6,136 bases of DNA from Pseudomonadota bacterium (lineage in GTDB: Bacteria; Myxococcota_A; Polyangia; Polyangiales; Polyangiaceae), in NCBI GenBank assembly GCA_023411445.1, contig JAEYOT010000893.1:1-6136 (forward strand), given 5' to 3'. The position numbers were made by a program, and so were the translations under genes. Below the pieces are notes generated by a model that was not told where the DNA came from, did not search any database, and saw only the letters and a list, made by a program, of their open reading frames with translations. Shown one piece after another: positions 5,795-6,136 of this stretch; positions within the stretch are counted from its first letter, which is position 1; every line of letters begins with the position of its first letter.

Positions 5795-6136
5795 CTACTT
5801 TCGCCCTTCACGGTAGGCGCGGATGGCGTTCACGATGGCGTCCGCGAGCTTCTGCCGGAAATCCCCGGTGTTGAAGCGAGTCTCGTCGCGGGCGCTCGAG
5901 ATGAAGGACGTCTCGAACAGCACGGCAGGCATGCGGGCACCGGCCAGCACGTAAAAGCCTGCGCGCTTCACGCCGCCATCGGGCACGTCAGGATAGCTCG
6001 GCGCCAGCGAGGCCATGGCCGCTCGCTGGAGTAGGCCGGCAAACTCGGTGCTGCGCGCGCCGTGCTCGCGATCGCCCGACCGGCTCATGGCTCGCGCCAG
6101 CTCGCTCGTGGCCTCCGCCGAAGCCGAGTTCTCGAG
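5795..6136 (-). CDS. N-acetylmuramoyl-L-alanine amidase, Amidase_3 family (5' part outside window)
   Basis: Zinc-dependent peptidoglycan amidase that cuts between MurNAc and the stem peptide, acting outside the cytoplasm in cell separation or wall turnover. The frame is open from the right edge (begins LENSASAEATSELARAM) to TAG at 5795, giving the last 113 residues. It matches the end of the Amidase_3 catalytic domain: the ENSAS motif (2-6), then GGVKRAGFYVLAGARMPAVL (54-73), and FETSFIS (74-80) in which E75 corresponds to the conserved catalytic Glu. The family normally reads FISN at this point; here it is FISS. The closing amphipathic helix (about 92-109) ends in a short basic EGRK tail, with no SPOR, LysM or other wall-binding domain after it, so any targeting domain and the signal peptide must be N-terminal, outside the window. 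The His and Glu zinc ligands also lie upstream and cannot be checked. The internal ATG at 6088 is not the true start, because homology continues past it. Confidence 0.92.
   Translation of the reverse strand, partial: LENSASAEATSELARAMSRSGDREHGARSTEFAGLLQRAAMASLAPSYPDVPDGGVKRAGFYVLAGARMPAVLFETSFISSARDETRFNTGDFRQKLADAIVNAIRAYREGRK

Overview
This is a high-GC bacterial window (strongly G/C in third codon positions) that looks like part of a myxobacterial chromosome, most likely of the Polyangia/Sorangium type. The main clue is a cytoplasmic Ser/Thr protein kinase that begins with a small zinc ribbon of the CPxCG...FCPxDG kind, an architecture very common in myxobacteria. No other marker fixes the taxon, so the assignment is an inference.

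Layout. The left third (1-1922) is read on the minus strand: a tRNA gene with anticodon CAT, then a 247-residue coiled-coil plus C4 zinc-ribbon protein (COG1579/DUF164 type), then a Ser/Thr kinase whose GTG start overlaps the previous stop codon by 4 nt and which runs off the left edge. A GC-rich gap of about 340 bp (1923-2266) separates this group from a divergent plus-strand gene, uvrA (2267-5224), the damage-recognition ATPase of nucleotide excision repair. uvrA meets a minus-strand DksA/TraR-family gene (5262-5645) tail to tail, with a 9-bp perfect hairpin between the two stops that probably serves as a shared terminator. Upstream of the DksA gene is a good sigma-70-like promoter, and beyond it the 3' end of an N-acetylmuramoyl-L-alanine amidase gene (5795-6136), also on the minus strand, runs off the right edge.

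How the genes relate. The zinc-ribbon protein and the kinase are almost certainly co-transcribed and translationally coupled; the tRNA may be part of the same transcript because no terminator is visible after it. uvrA stands alone as a repair gene. The DksA-like gene has its own promoter and keeps the coiled-coil tip motif and zinc finger expected of a transcription factor acting through the RNA polymerase secondary channel. The amidase is a separate cell-wall gene.

I see no mobile element, CRISPR array, phage gene or obviously new system: this is mostly housekeeping. The points most worth a second look are in uvrA: the first zinc module has lost its first Cys pair although the UvrB-interaction region is present; the start site is ambiguous (an excellent Shine-Dalgarno precedes an in-frame GTG 87 nt upstream of the homology-supported ATG, with a hairpin that loops out that SD); and there is a basic C-terminal tail absent from E. 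coli UvrA.
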